A DNA stretch of 64,000 nucleotides from Terriglobales bacterium (GTDB lineage: Bacteria > Acidobacteriota > Terriglobia > Terriglobales > Acidobacteriaceae), in NCBI GenBank assembly GCA_015655585.1, contig JAATEV010000120.1, forward strand, positions 1 to 64,000, written 5' to 3'. Within the stretch, counting starts at the first letter, position 1. Each line of letters opens with the position of its first letter. Shown here in pieces: positions 1 to 7,853 of this stretch. The translations under genes were made by a program, and so were the position numbers. The notes under the pieces were generated by a model that searched no databases, was not told the origin of the DNA, and worked only from the letters and a program-made list of their open reading frames with translations.

Positions 1-972
1 GAAGGTGGCTTTTTGGGATGGGGTGGTGAGGGATTCTATGTTCTGGAAGCGGGCGCTGCCGGTGAAGGTGTGGGTGATGGCGGAGGGAAGGATGGGGTAG
101 GTGCGCAGGTGGTCTGACATGCCCATGTAGCCGGGCCATCCGTACATTCCGGCGTCTACGGACCATTGCAGGAAGTCTATGTTGGACTCGATGGGGCCTA
201 GAGACTGGACGGGCTGCCAGTTTGTGTCTGTGGAGTTGTACCAGTTGGCGGAGGCCTTTAGGGTGGAGCTCCATTGGTCGTTGCTGATGACCAGGGGAGG
301 CGCGTTGATTCCGAAGGTTGCGGGGACGATTTTTGCTACGAGGACTTCGCCGTAGGCCATCTGCTCGGTGGCTTTGGGCCCGGCTACGGTGACTACTCCT
401 TTGCCTCGGATGGCTTCTATGGCCAGGATGTTTTTGCCGGTGCGCAGGAGTTTTGTGGCGTCGGCGTGGAAGACGCGGAAGTTGATGGGTTCGTCGGTGT
501 TGGAGAAGAAGTCGGCTAGTCGGTGGCCGTTGAGGAAGACGTGGGCTTCTCTTGGTCCGGCGATGTAGAGGGTGGCTGCTTTGGGTAGAGTGCTAACGGT
601 GAAGCTGGTTTTGAAGAAGTGCGGTTCGGCTCGGAGGTCAGTCCGGTTCCAGGGGAATTTGTCGCGGTCAGGGCGTTGCGAGGTCACGTCGCCCGCGGTC
701 CAGATGTATTGCTCGGTGAGTTTTGTGTGTGGGGTGGAGGAGTAGGAGATGGTGCGGGTGGGGTCTAGCGGTGTGGTTTGGGCCTGTGCTGCGAGGGTGG
801 TTAGAAGGGGTAGGATAAGAGCGGTTTTGCAGAGGGTTTTTCTTCGTTTAAAGAGAGAACTGGCTATCACGGTGATTTTTTCCGTGATAGCCAGGATGGT
901 TGTTGCGCCAGCGGCTGAATGAGCAATCGTTGAGTCAATCGTAGAAGGTGTCCGGGACTGAAACCTAATCAT
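1..972 (-). CDS. exported glycoside hydrolase, alpha-L-rhamnosidase-like (partial)
   Basis: The reverse strand is open from 972 to the left edge, so the C-terminus lies outside the window. An ATG at 972 follows GAGG with six bases between. A GTG at 870, in the same frame, would give a cleaner signal peptide (FKRRKTLCKTALILPLLTT, then AQAQ). After it comes a jelly-roll-like region with FFKTSFTV, LYIAGPREAHVFLNG and FRVFHADATKLL, which resembles the N-terminal sugar-binding-like domains of GH78/GH106-type alpha-L-rhamnosidases. The catalytic domain is not in the window, so the family is inferred from this part only. A 12-bp inverted repeat lies between the two possible starts and overlaps the GTG. 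The glycosidase role fits the other plant-polysaccharide enzymes in the window. Confidence 0.6.
   Translation of the reverse strand, partial: MIRFQSRTPSTIDSTIAHSAAGATTILAITEKITVIASSLFKRRKTLCKTALILPLLTTLAAQAQTTPLDPTRTISYSSTPHTKLTEQYIWTAGDVTSQRPDRDKFPWNRTDLRAEPHFFKTSFTVSTLPKAATLYIAGPREAHVFLNGHRLADFFSNTDEPINFRVFHADATKLLRTGKNILAIEAIRGKGVVTVAGPKATEQMAYGEVLVAKIVPATFGINAPPLVISNDQWSSTLKASANWYNSTDTNWQPVQSLGPIESNIDFLQWSVDAGMYGWPGYMGMSDHLRTYPILPSAITHTFTGSARFQNIESLTTPSQKATF
861..893. repeat. 12-bp perfect inverted repeat at the start of the glycosidase gene
   Basis: TGGCTATCACGG (861-872) is repeated inverted as CCGTGATAGCCA (882-893) with a 9-base spacer TGATTTTTT. The GTG candidate start at 868-870 lies inside the left arm. 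If translation begins there, the repeat is a 5' UTR hairpin that could hide the start; if it begins at 972 the repeat is coding. Confidence 0.8.
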
Positions 973-1022
973 GGCTTGCCTCATAAATTGTTTGCTGGCT
1001 TTTTGGGGGTTGTGAGGACCTG

Positions 1023-3332
1023 CTATCGCGGCCCGGCTGGGACGTACTGCTCGAAGTAGCGCATGAGCAGGGCGTAGCGGTGGACGAGGGTTCCCTCGCC
1101 TTCGCTGAGGGCGTGGGTGCGGTTGGGGTAGTCCATGAAGTCGAACGGCTTGCCTAGCGCGATGAGGCGATTGACGAGCCGCTCGGTTCCCTGAAAGTGG
1201 ACGTTGTCGTCGCCGGAGCCGTGCATGACGAGGAGATGGCCTTGCAGACCTTCGGCGAAGCTGACGGGAGAGCCGTCGCGGTAGCCCTGCGGGTTGTCGG
1301 CGGGCAGGCCCATGTACTTCTCCTGATAGATGGAGTCGTAGAGCCGTTGGTCGGGGACCGGGGCCATGGAGACGCCTGCCTGATAGAGGCCGGGGTGGCG
1401 GAACATCATGTTGAGCGTGGCGGAACCGCCTCCGCTGTGGCCGAAGATGCCCATGCGCGTGGTGTCGACGAAGGGATGCTGACGGGCGAACTCGCGGATG
1501 GCCTCGTCCTGCTGCTTGGCGGAGAGGACGCCGACTGCGCCGTAGACGACCTTGCGCCACTCGCGGCCGAGCGGTGCGGGGGTGCCTTGATTATCGAAGC
1601 TGACTACGATGTAGCCTTCGCTGGCCATCGCTTTGTAGATCGTGTAGCCCCAGCGATCCTGCACGGTGGTGGAGGCGGGTTCGCTATAGATATAGACGAG
1701 GACAGGGTACTTCTTTGCGGGATCGAAGTTGGGCGGCTTGATCATGAAGGTGTTGAGCTTGACGCCGCCGCTGACGGTGGTCTGGAGGAACTCGACCGGC
1801 TGGGGGTTGATGGTCTTCTCTTTGGCTACGAGGGTGTCATTGTTGACGAGCGTGCGAGCGACCTTGTGCGAGGGAAGCTGCACGATGTCATAGGTGGGTG
1901 GATGTGCAGCGCTGGAGAAGGAGTGGATGGCGAAGGCGCCGTTGGGGGAGACGTCGTAGGTGTGGCGGCCGGTTTCGTCGGCGGGCGTCAGGCGCTCGGG
2001 GGCTTTGGAGCCGTCGAGCGGGGAGCGGTAGAGATAGGCCCGGATGGAGTCGGTGGGCGAGGCGAGGAAGTAGAAGAAGCCGTTGGCGCTGTCGATGGTG
2101 AGGGGGGTGATGATGTCGCCGGGGAAGTTGGTGATGAGGTGGAGCTGGCCGGTCTCGCGGGAGGCGAGGTAGGCGTGACGCCAGCCGTCGCGCTCGCTGA
2201 TCCAGAGCATCTCCTGACGGGGCTGGCCGGATTTGCCGGAGACCCACTCGAACTTATCCATGATGTCGACCCAGGCGCGGTCCTTGTCCTCGAAGAGCAT
2301 ACGGGACTGGCCGGTGGCGGCGTCGGCGAGATAGACCTGATTGGTGTTCTGGAGGCGGTTGAGGTACTGGAGGACGATCTGGTTGGAGTCGCCGACCCAG
2401 TCGAGGCGGGGAATGTAGTTGTTGCGAGGATCGCCGGGGAGCTTGATCCAGGTGGTAGAGCCGCCTTGCGTGGAGAGGATGCCTGCGCGGACGGAGGCGT
2501 TGATGCCGCCGGGCTGCGGGTATTTGTAACGGAAGACGACTGGATACTGCTCGTTGGTGTCGTTGATGAGGGAGAACTCGCCGACGCCGGACTGGTCGAA
2601 CTGCCAGTAGGCGATGTGGGTGGAGTCAGGCGACCAGCGGAAGGCGTTGCGAAGGCTGAGTTCTTCTTCGGTGACCCAGTCGGTGGTTCCGTTGATGATG
2701 TCGGCGGAGCCGTCGGTGGTGAGCTGGCGGATGCTCTGAGAGGCGAGGTCCTGCACGTAGATGTTGTTGTTGCGGACGTAGGCGATGGCGTTGGAGTCGG
2801 GAGAGAACTTGGCGAACATCATGGTTGCTGCCGGGCCGTCGCCGCCGAGTTTGGTGAGCTTGCCGCTGGCGAGCGAGAGCGTCCAGTAGTCGCCCTTGGT
2901 GCGGAGCCGCCAGACCTTTTGCGCGTTAGTGAAGATGAGGAGCGATTTGCCGTCGGGCGACCAGAAGTAGTCGTCGATGGCGAGCGGTTTGGATGAGCCT
3001 GAGGGCGTCAACTGCTTGGCGGAGACGAGAACGGCGCGCTTGCCGGTGTTGGTCTCGTAGGCGACGAGCTCGGATGCTCCGGAGGCAGAGGGCTCAAGCA
3101 CGGTGTAGCGGCTGCCGTTGTCGAGCCAGCGCGTGGCGGGCGCGGGTTTTGCCTCGAATTCCCGCTGGGTGAAGTTGGACTTCAGGAAATCGGCGAAGTG
3201 TGTGGAAGGGTACTGGCTGGCGGTGGGTGGTGCGGTTTGCGCGTGGAGGTGGAGCGGATGGAAGAGGAGGGCACAGGCAAAAGCAGTCGTGCGGAGTATC
3301 GCTGAAAGGGGGTGAGTATGGGATTGCTTCAT
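1023..3332 (-). CDS. dipeptidyl peptidase IV-type serine peptidase (S9 family), exported
   Basis: A 769-aa protein with a Sec signal peptide (about 1-31, ending LHAQ), a DPP IV-like beta-propeller (about 90-500) and a C-terminal alpha/beta-hydrolase domain. The triad is visible: Ser633 in GHSGGG, Asp709 in GSGDDNVH and His740 in NRTHAL. The nucleophile motif differs from GWSYGG, the usual S9B form. The glutamate pair of the propeller that binds the substrate N-terminus in DPP IV may be EEELS near residue 219. Such enzymes release dipeptides from peptides in the periplasm. The gene is monocistronic and divergent from the small Tat protein at 3474. The function as a prolyl dipeptidase is inferred from the family; specificity cannot be read from the sequence. 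Confidence 0.88.
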   Translation of the reverse strand: MKQSHTHPLSAILRTTAFACALLFHPLHLHAQTAPPTASQYPSTHFADFLKSNFTQREFEAKPAPATRWLDNGSRYTVLEPSASGASELVAYETNTGKRAVLVSAKQLTPSGSSKPLAIDDYFWSPDGKSLLIFTNAQKVWRLRTKGDYWTLSLASGKLTKLGGDGPAATMMFAKFSPDSNAIAYVRNNNIYVQDLASQSIRQLTTDGSADIINGTTDWVTEEELSLRNAFRWSPDSTHIAYWQFDQSGVGEFSLINDTNEQYPVVFRYKYPQPGGINASVRAGILSTQGGSTTWIKLPGDPRNNYIPRLDWVGDSNQIVLQYLNRLQNTNQVYLADAATGQSRMLFEDKDRAWVDIMDKFEWVSGKSGQPRQEMLWISERDGWRHAYLASRETGQLHLITNFPGDIITPLTIDSANGFFYFLASPTDSIRAYLYRSPLDGSKAPERLTPADETGRHTYDVSPNGAFAIHSFSSAAHPPTYDIVQLPSHKVARTLVNNDTLVAKEKTINPQPVEFLQTTVSGGVKLNTFMIKPPNFDPAKKYPVLVYIYSEPASTTVQDRWGYTIYKAMASEGYIVVSFDNQGTPAPLGREWRKVVYGAVGVLSAKQQDEAIREFARQHPFVDTTRMGIFGHSGGGSATLNMMFRHPGLYQAGVSMAPVPDQRLYDSIYQEKYMGLPADNPQGYRDGSPVSFAEGLQGHLLVMHGSGDDNVHFQGTERLVNRLIALGKPFDFMDYPNRTHALSEGEGTLVHRYALLMRYFEQYVPAGPR

Positions 3333-3473
3333 GGTGGGGTAAGTCTACTGCACTCGCACGGGTGAGTTGAAGCGATTTCGGGGAGGGAATAGTTTTCGCT
3401 TGTGTTGGAAACAGGATGGGGTATGCTTTCGCTATTACATACATTGTGTTCGTGAGGTAGCGAGAGATCTTCC

Positions 3474-3854
3474 ATGAGCGAAGTCAAAGATGAACTTTTA
3501 AAACAGAGAGAACGTATTGACCGGCGGCAGTTCGCTCGGCGGGCGGGATCGCTTGCGGCTGCAGCGTTGCTGCCATTGGCCGAGGAGGCGAAGAGCCAGG
3601 CGCAGACGGATGAGTTTAACGACTGGCCGGAGGACTTTACGCCCGTTGACAGGGGAGAGGTGCGGGCAAAGTATGCGAATCTGCTGCGTGTTTATGGCGA
3701 ACGCCTCTCGGACGACGAGAAGAAGCGGGCGCGGGAGACGCTGCTCCGCCACCAGAGGTCGCTGAAGACTGTGCGTGCGATCAAGACGGAGAATTGGGAC
3801 CCGATGTCTACGACGACGCGGATGGAGGAGTTGGGAGAGCAGACTCCGCGTTAG
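3474..3854 (+). CDS. small Tat-exported protein encoded before an amidase
   Basis: A 126-aa protein with a twin-arginine type N-terminus: DRRQFARRAG followed by the hydrophobic stretch SLAAAALLPLA. The mature part is polar and helical-looking, with conserved-looking blocks DWPEDFTPVDRGEVRAKYAN and DDEKKRARETL. I recognise no enzymatic motif. It ends 33 bases before the amidase start and is on the same strand, so the two are probably co-transcribed and the protein may be an accessory partner of the amidase. That partnership is inferred from position only. Confidence 0.7.
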   Translation: MSEVKDELLKQRERIDRRQFARRAGSLAAAALLPLAEEAKSQAQTDEFNDWPEDFTPVDRGEVRAKYANLLRVYGERLSDDEKKRARETLLRHQRSLKTVRAIKTENWDPMSTTTRMEELGEQTPR

Positions 3855-3887
3855 TACAAATCAAAATAAGTTGGTGAGTAGAAAGCT

Positions 3888-5336
3888 ATGTTGACGCAGG
3901 ATACGTTCTTTTTGTCGGTGCGCGAGCTGGGCGATGCGATTCGCACGCGCAAGATCTCTCCCGTTGAACTGACGGAGGGGTATTTGGAGCGCTGCCGCAC
4001 GATTGGCGCGAAGCTGAACGCGATTGCTGCTCTGACGCCGGAGCTGGCTCTGAGTCAGGCGAAACAGGCGGAGGCGGAGATCAAGGCCGGGCACTATCGT
4101 GGGCCGCTGCATGGCGTGCCGTATGCGGTGAAGGACCTTGTTGCGGTGAAGGGGTATCCCACGACGTGGGGAGCGCCGCCGTATGCGCACCAGCAGTTCG
4201 ACTATAATGCCACGCTGATCGAGCGGTTGAACGAGGCGGGCGCGGTGTTGCTGGCGAAGGCGGCGATGATCGAGCTGGCGGGCGGCTTGGGCTATAGCGG
4301 CGGCGAAGCTTCGCTTACCGGGCCTGCGCGGAATCCGTGGAATCCGGACTGCTGGACCTGTGGGTCGTCGAGCGGCTCGGGCGCGATGGTTTCGGCGGGA
4401 CTGGCTCCCTGGGCGTTGGGATCGGACACGCGTGGGTCGATTCTTTGTCCTTCGGCGTGGTGCAACGTTACGGGAATGCGGCCGAGTTTTGGCCGTGTGA
4501 GCCGCTATGGCTCGATGGCCATCTCGCAGAGCCTGGACAAGCTGGGGCCGATGGCGAGGTCAGCGGAGGATTGCGCTCTGGTGCTAAACGTGATCGGCGG
4601 ACATGATCCAAAAGATCATGATTCGGTGAGCGCGCATTCGAGGAAGTTTGTGTTTGCCGAGACCGATCCGAAGAACGGGAAGCCTTTGAGAATTGGCCGC
4701 CTGACCAACATGTTTGTCCACAGTGATGCGGATGGAGAGAAGGCCGTGGATGCGGCCTGCGAGGTGTACCAGAAGGCAGGCTGTACGGTGGAGCGGTGCG
4801 AGTTTCCGGATGGGCCTTATGAAGAGGTGCAGGGGCTGATTGGCGGGATGGAGTCGGCGAATGCATTTACCGAGTTGATTGATAGCGGACGCTGCAAAGA
4901 GCTGAAGGACCCAGTCGGGCGCATCAATGGATATATCAGCAAGCAGTATTCGTCGTCCGATTATCTGCACGCGCAACAGATACGGACGATGCTGATGCGT
5001 AGGGCCGATGCGCTATTCGATCGTTACGATGTGGTGGTTGCGTTGTCGCAACCGGGTGTGGCGACACCTTTGCCTACCGCTGCTACGAGAGATAGCTCGC
5101 GCCCTGCGGCCAGCCGTACTGCTGCTTCTCGGGGGAACCGCAGCAGTCACGAGCCTGACGGAGTTTCCAGCTTGTGCGGATGGCCAGCGGTCGGCGTTCC
5201 GTGCGGGTTCAATGCGAAGAAGCTGCCCTTTGGGATGCAGATCATGGGTCGTGGGCTGGATGATGCAGGTGTGTTGCGCGCCGCGCGGCTCTACCAGCAG
5301 CATACGGATTGGCATAAGCAGCATCCGGTTGTCTAA
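3888..5336 (+). CDS. amidase (amidase signature family)
   Basis: A 482-aa amidase-signature enzyme. The Ser-cisSer-Lys triad is recognisable: Lys82 in YAVKDLVAVKG, cis-Ser at about 162 in the run CGSSSGSGA, and nucleophile Ser184 in SDTRGSI. It resembles GatA-like amidases, but no gatB or gatC is near, and the C-terminal third contains a low-complexity stretch (TRDSSRPAASRTAASRG), so a catabolic amidase is more likely than the tRNA amidotransferase subunit. There is no signal peptide, although the gene before it encodes a Tat protein; export by association is possible but speculative. The substrate is unknown. Confidence 0.88.
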   Translation: MLTQDTFFLSVRELGDAIRTRKISPVELTEGYLERCRTIGAKLNAIAALTPELALSQAKQAEAEIKAGHYRGPLHGVPYAVKDLVAVKGYPTTWGAPPYAHQQFDYNATLIERLNEAGAVLLAKAAMIELAGGLGYSGGEASLTGPARNPWNPDCWTCGSSSGSGAMVSAGLAPWALGSDTRGSILCPSAWCNVTGMRPSFGRVSRYGSMAISQSLDKLGPMARSAEDCALVLNVIGGHDPKDHDSVSAHSRKFVFAETDPKNGKPLRIGRLTNMFVHSDADGEKAVDAACEVYQKAGCTVERCEFPDGPYEEVQGLIGGMESANAFTELIDSGRCKELKDPVGRINGYISKQYSSSDYLHAQQIRTMLMRRADALFDRYDVVVALSQPGVATPLPTAATRDSSRPAASRTAASRGNRSSHEPDGVSSLCGWPAVGVPCGFNAKKLPFGMQIMGRGLDDAGVLRAARLYQQHTDWHKQHPVV

Positions 5337-5538
5337 AGGAATGGCGTAGATAAAGACATCGGTGGTTTTTACCGATGGCCGATGGTGATATCCAGATGGA
5401 TGGCAGGGATTTCAGGGGGATGTCTCCCGTCAATGGGGGTCTGTTGATATTGAGGAAGACAAAATCCTGTTGCAGGACTACCCTGTTGTCATCCATGCCT
5501 CGTGATGAGGGGTGGAAATGCAACCGGAGAGAACTACC

Positions 5539-5895
5539 ATGATGAATATGGAGCGTATGCAGGAGATGCAGCGTTGTATGGACGACTGTTGTAGCTGTAT
5601 GGCGATGTGCGGCGAAACCATGATGATGTGCATGAAAGACGGCATGATGTCTGCCGAGATGATGTGCATGATGCAGGACTGCATGGATATGTGCGATATG
5701 GCGATGCGCTGCATGGCGCGCATGAGCCCGATGTGCCCCAAGATGTGCGGCATGTGCGCGGAGATGTGCATGAGCTGCGCGATGATGTGCGAAAAGATGG
5801 CGAACGGCAACGAGATGATGATGCGTTGCGCCGAAATGTGCAGGCGTTGCGCGGACTCCTGCATGATGATGTCCAAGATGTCGATGGCAGCCTAG
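5539..5895 (+). CDS. Met- and Cys-rich probable copper-binding four-helix-bundle protein
   Basis: A 118-aa protein in which I count 41 Met and 20 Cys, just over half of all residues. Cys occur in helical spacings such as CMDDCCSCMAMC, CPKMCGMCAEMCMSC and MCRRCADSC, as in DUF326 and Csp-type copper-storage four-helix bundles, where Cys line the bundle core. The Met surplus is far beyond that family's usual content. The start is the ATG at 5539, since GGAGAG lies seven bases upstream; a GTG at 5512 would add nine residues. No signal peptide is seen, so it would be cytosolic. Tight binding of Cu(I) is a family-based inference. It is a single gene followed by two overlapping hairpins. Confidence 0.82.
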   Translation: MMNMERMQEMQRCMDDCCSCMAMCGETMMMCMKDGMMSAEMMCMMQDCMDMCDMAMRCMARMSPMCPKMCGMCAEMCMSCAMMCEKMANGNEMMMRCAEMCRRCADSCMMMSKMSMAA

Positions 5896-5970
5896 GCCCA
5901 CTCGGGGAAACTGGACTGGCCATTCCGGCTCTCCTGCGGGCAGCAATCGCAGTCGATTAGCAGGATAACT

Positions 5971-6012
5971 CCCGTCTCCCATTTTGAGACGGGGCGGGTG
6001 TCGGCCCGCCCC
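5971..6012. terminator. two overlapping GC-rich hairpins after the Met/Cys-rich gene
   Basis: CCCGTCTC/GAGACGGG (5971-5978 with 5986-5993) and GGGGCGGG/CCCGCCCC (5991-5998 with 6005-6012) share three bases, so the outermost pairs cannot all form at once. No U-tract follows. A terminator or 3'-stability element is likely. Confidence 0.5.
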
Positions 6013-6098
6013 ATCCTCGCGAATCGGCTCTGCCTTTATAAGCCAACAGTTACCGATCGCCTTGCTGTCGCGCATGGCACGACATTTCGAAGAATTCG

Positions 6099-6389
6099 TT
6101 ATCCTGCCCGCATGGTCAGCACTTTGCCGGTCCGGTTTACGGCGGTGCGCTGTGCGTTATAGGCGCGCTTGTCCGCTCGGACCGCGGGGCGGGCAACGCC
6201 TCCGCGGATAAGCTGGAACTCCCGCATGACTTCACTTCCGCAGCGTTCGCAATGCGACCCCACGGTGGCGTCGATCCTGCTGCTGAGGCATATTCCGCAA
6301 TACAGCTCTCCAGTTGCCGGGGAGAGCCAGGCGCTTCGTTGAACTCCCGTTGAAGCTTTTCTCATTACAAAGTACGTCTGATCCTTCAC
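6099..6389 (-). CDS. small zinc-ribbon protein downstream of a Cys-rich leader
   Basis: A 96-aa protein from the GTG at 6389, chosen because GGAAGAGG lies six bases upstream; longer readings would begin inside a terminator-like hairpin. Residues around 31-50 hold CGIC followed 15 residues later by CERC, a typical zinc-ribbon knuckle pair, within YCGICLSSRID and GSHCERCGSEV. The rest is basic and unassigned. No signal peptide or membrane segment. The short Cys-rich ORF 6475-6567 and hairpin 6414-6443 lie just upstream on the same strand, so expression may depend on cysteine supply. The function is unknown. Confidence 0.5.
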   Translation of the reverse strand: MKDQTYFVMRKASTGVQRSAWLSPATGELYCGICLSSRIDATVGSHCERCGSEVMREFQLIRGGVARPAVRADKRAYNAQRTAVNRTGKVLTMRAG

Positions 6390-6413
6390 CTGATACCTCT
6401 TCCATAACGACAA

Positions 6414-6443
6414 ATGGCCCACGAGGGTAAGCTCGTGGGCCAT
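6414..6443 (-). terminator. terminator-like attenuator hairpin between Cys leader and zinc-ribbon gene
   Basis: ATGGCCCACGAG pairs perfectly with CTCGTGGGCCAT around a 6-base loop. Reading the reverse strand, the stem is followed by TTTGTCGTT, the same tail as behind the hairpin at 9440-9467. The U-tract is short, so termination may be partial. Confidence 0.6.
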
Positions 6444-6474
6444 TCAACTGATCTAAAAGAATTTTGAGGGTTGG

Positions 6475-6567
6475 CTAGAAAATATGCCGCTCGCTCACGC
6501 AGTCGTATGCCCACAATGTGTTGAAGCAACACATGCGACAAAGAGCGGCGGTGAAGCGAACCTTCAT
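6475..6567 (-). CDS. candidate Cys-rich leader peptide (30 aa)
   Basis: ATG at 6567 to TAG at 6475. The peptide begins MKVRFTAALCRMCC and has a fourth Cys at 23. The start lies six bases after TATGAT, which is preceded by TG-G (extended -10), so the transcript would begin at the ATG and be leaderless. It is followed by the hairpin 6414-6443 and then the zinc-ribbon gene. Its first residues resemble those of the leader at 9576 (M-x-[VI]-R-F-T). The layout suggests that ribosome stalling on Cys codons controls read-through; this is inferred from layout. Confidence 0.6.
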   Translation of the reverse strand: MKVRFTAALCRMCCFNTLWAYDCVSERHIF

Positions 6568-6573
6568 GAGTTA

Positions 6574-6582
6574 ATCATACCA
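6574..6582 (-). promoter_or_regulatory. extended -10 promoter of the Cys leader
   Basis: On the reverse strand the sequence is TGGTATGAT, an extended -10 element, ending six bases before the leader ATG at 6567. No good -35 is seen, as expected for extended -10 promoters. Confidence 0.5.
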
Positions 6583-6635
6583 TTCTGAGGCGAGATTGCC
6601 GCGTCGTATCTGTAAGTTACTGGAAATGCTATGCC

Positions 6636-7259
6636 TTATCGGCTAGCGTGGCTGGAGTTGCGGCTGTTGAGAATGCGTCCGCGTGGCTGCGGCGTAAGGT
6701 ACTCTTCTCTGGGGTCGTAGCAGGGTTTTACGGTGCAAACCTTCTCGTTCGTCTTCGTTGTGCCGAGATAATTATGTGTAAAGTCCGCATCGCCGGGAAC
6801 CAGATAAAAGATTGCTTCCTGTGAGTGGGTATGTTCGTCCGTCGTCGGTATCACTTTTGCAGGGGCCGCATGGTTCCAGCGCACTAAGTAGTCCTTGGCG
6901 TTGATGGCGCGATACATGGAGATATCTTCGAATCTTAGATCTGCTCCCGAGGCATCTTCCTGCTCCCGCATATCTCCGTGGTCCTTCTCTGCGTGATCCT
7001 TAGCCGGGTCTGCACTGGCGACAATGACTACCTTCAGGGTGGGATTCTTCTTCAAAGAGAGCGTCACCTCATTCAAGCAGGAAAGAGCGCCGTCTTCTAT
7101 GCGAGCCGGACGCTTTTCATCTTTATCGAAGGCGATCGAGCAAATCTTTGTCACTCCCGCAGGAAGCGGAGTTACAGCACCTGCCTGGGATACAAAGGTG
7201 AGTCCGGTAGTAAGACTTAGAAAAAATAAAGCTAATGCCAATCGTTGCTTATGAATCAT
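6636..7259 (-). CDS. exported protein with possible OmpA-C-like domain
   Basis: A 207-aa protein from the ATG at 7259, with a signal peptide (QRLALALFFLSLTTGLTFVSQAGA). The centre reads LKVVIVASADPAKD, later MYRAINAKDYLV and a short basic tail, recalling the OmpA C-terminal fold in which a beta-strand plus Asp is followed by an RA-x-x-V-x-x-Y-L helix. It has a His/Asp/Glu-rich insertion (AKDHAEKDHGDMREQ) and two Cys near the C-terminus (VCTVKPCYDP). It is the last gene of the reverse-strand series that starts at 9358, 92 bases after the preceding gene. The OmpA-like assignment is tentative. Confidence 0.6.
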   Translation of the reverse strand: MIHKQRLALALFFLSLTTGLTFVSQAGAVTPLPAGVTKICSIAFDKDEKRPARIEDGALSCLNEVTLSLKKNPTLKVVIVASADPAKDHAEKDHGDMREQEDASGADLRFEDISMYRAINAKDYLVRWNHAAPAKVIPTTDEHTHSQEAIFYLVPGDADFTHNYLGTTKTNEKVCTVKPCYDPREEYLTPQPRGRILNSRNSSHASR

Positions 7260-7351
7260 TTCTTCATTTCCTATCCGCAATTTTTCTGTAGTTATAAGTT
7301 CCTTCGTTATTGGCATCCGGAGATCAAAGAGAGAGCGCCGATGCGATTTCT

Positions 7352-7822
7352 CTAGATGTAGCCGATCGCTCGTCCTGCGAGTGCAACCCCTGTCCAGATC
7401 GTCAGCGAGATTCCAGCCGCTATCCTTCTCCACCATGTTGTATCGAACTCAGTTTTTGCAGCGATCTTATGAATTAAAAACTGAGCGGCTACGCCTAATA
7501 CAAACAATGCCATCTTTGCCCGGAACGCTTCGTTGTAGTAGTAGCGCATAGGGCCGGAGATGACCATCAAGACTCCAGTAATCGCCATCACAACCAGGCT
7601 TCCGAAGAGTTGCGGAGAAAGCTCGCGAACGACTCTGCTGGTGGGTTCGGAGTTGAGGCCGATGCGAAAAAAACGAAGGTCCACCAGTAGAACAGCTCCT
7701 CCGAATATTGCCAGAGCAAGCAGGTGAACTACCTCAATTGCGGCAAACGCCCACGTCGATTGACGTAGAACAACGCCAAGCGAGCTATGTCCAATCCATT
7801 GGAATAAATCAAGCATCGACAT
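7352..7822 (-). CDS. DUF6644-like integral membrane protein, copy 2
   Basis: A 156-aa protein with about four hydrophobic segments. Histidines sit within membrane segments: EVVHLLAL in the first and FLIHKIA in the third or fourth, matching EIIH/ETIHTLG and LIFHTTT in the adjacent paralogue 7854-8351. Paired membrane histidines would suit heme b ligation, but this is my inference. It lies 31 bases downstream of its paralogue in the same operon, with a DUF6152-like protein and a GlcG/HbpS-like protein. The family name is from memory of similar proteins; no function is established from sequence. Confidence 0.65.
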   Translation of the reverse strand: MSMLDLFQWIGHSSLGVVLRQSTWAFAAIEVVHLLALAIFGGAVLLVDLRFFRIGLNSEPTSRVVRELSPQLFGSLVVMAITGVLMVISGPMRYYYNEAFRAKMALFVLGVAAQFLIHKIAAKTEFDTTWWRRIAAGISLTIWTGVALAGRAIGYI

Positions 7823-7853
7823 GCTGAATTACCTTTGTAGAAATTTTTCGTGT

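Noticed and set aside
1197-2996. 599-codon open frame opposite the DPP IV-type gene
   Set aside because: Antisense to a gene with clear catalytic motifs; Gly/Asp/Val-rich composition is typical of shadow frames in GC-rich DNA.
5242-6075. 277-codon reverse frame with many His opposite the Met/Cys-rich gene
   Set aside because: The His runs are the antisense of ATG codons (CAT); composition is a by-product of the Met-rich gene.
6390-6443. N-terminal extension of the zinc-ribbon protein starting at 6443
   Set aside because: It would begin inside the 12-bp attenuator hairpin and lacks an SD; GTG 6389 has GGAAGAGG at good spacing.
6232-6447. 71-codon reverse frame overlapping the zinc-ribbon gene
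   Set aside because: Overlaps the frame with the Cys knuckles, starts in the hairpin region and shows no domain.
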